Origin: Saprospiraceae bacterium | GTDB lineage: Bacteria > Bacteroidota > Bacteroidia > Chitinophagales > Saprospiraceae | DNA: 6,248 nucleotides | Assembly (NCBI GenBank): GCA_027031145.1 | Contig: JALVEG010000662.1 | Location: forward strand, 1-6,248 | Reading direction: 5' to 3' | Part shown: piece after piece, positions 6,248-6,248 of the stretch | Layout: every line of letters begins with the position of its first letter | How positions within the stretch are numbered: position 1 is the first letter of the stretch | Position numbers and translations under genes: made by a program | Notes under the pieces: model-generated | What the model was told of the DNA's origin: nothing | What the model saw: the letters and a program-made list of their open reading frames with translations, nothing else | Databases searched by the model: none

Positions 6248-6248
6248 C

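Overview
The window looks like chromosomal DNA from a member of the Bacteroidetes (Bacteroidota), possibly Bacteroidales-like and AT-rich. The case rests on four points: a secreted protein ending in a type IX secretion (T9SS) sorting domain, the general absence of Shine-Dalgarno sequences before the main genes, a possible Bacteroidetes-type promoter, and a TTGCAGG heptamer repeat of a kind I associate with this phylum. Genus and species cannot be read from it.

Left part (1-1637, + strand): an electron-transfer flavoprotein operon, etfB (5' end outside the window) followed 28 bases later by etfA. The two subunits form one FAD-containing heterodimer that takes electrons from dehydrogenases such as acyl-CoA dehydrogenase. 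No dehydrogenase gene follows directly.

Convergent spacer (1638-1907): five tandem heptamers directly after etfA, a 35-codon ORF with an unusually good Shine-Dalgarno sequence, and a weak hairpin plus T-run. No established gene is evident here.

Middle (1908-2930, - strand): a lone full-length RhuM-family protein gene, a family typical of mobile or accessory DNA. Upstream of it lies an AT-rich 340-base spacer (2931-3270). Inside the spacer is a 174-base MITE-like element (3017-3190) with 18-base imperfect terminal inverted repeats, flanked by a 6-base direct repeat. This appears to be the least explained structure in the window.

Right part (3271-6247, - strand): a two-gene operon. The first gene, cut by the right edge, encodes the C-terminal part of a TolB/PD40-type beta-propeller protein. 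The second starts 7 bases later and encodes an 808-residue secreted N-acetylmuramoyl-L-alanine amidase with carboxypeptidase-regulatory-like, Ig-like and galactose-binding-like modules and a C-terminal T9SS sorting domain. The ETF operon and the amidase operon look unrelated; the RhuM gene and the MITE-like element sit between them like accessory insertions. I see no convincing new multi-gene system. The points worth following are the MITE-like element, the orphan RhuM gene and the T9SS-tagged amidase.
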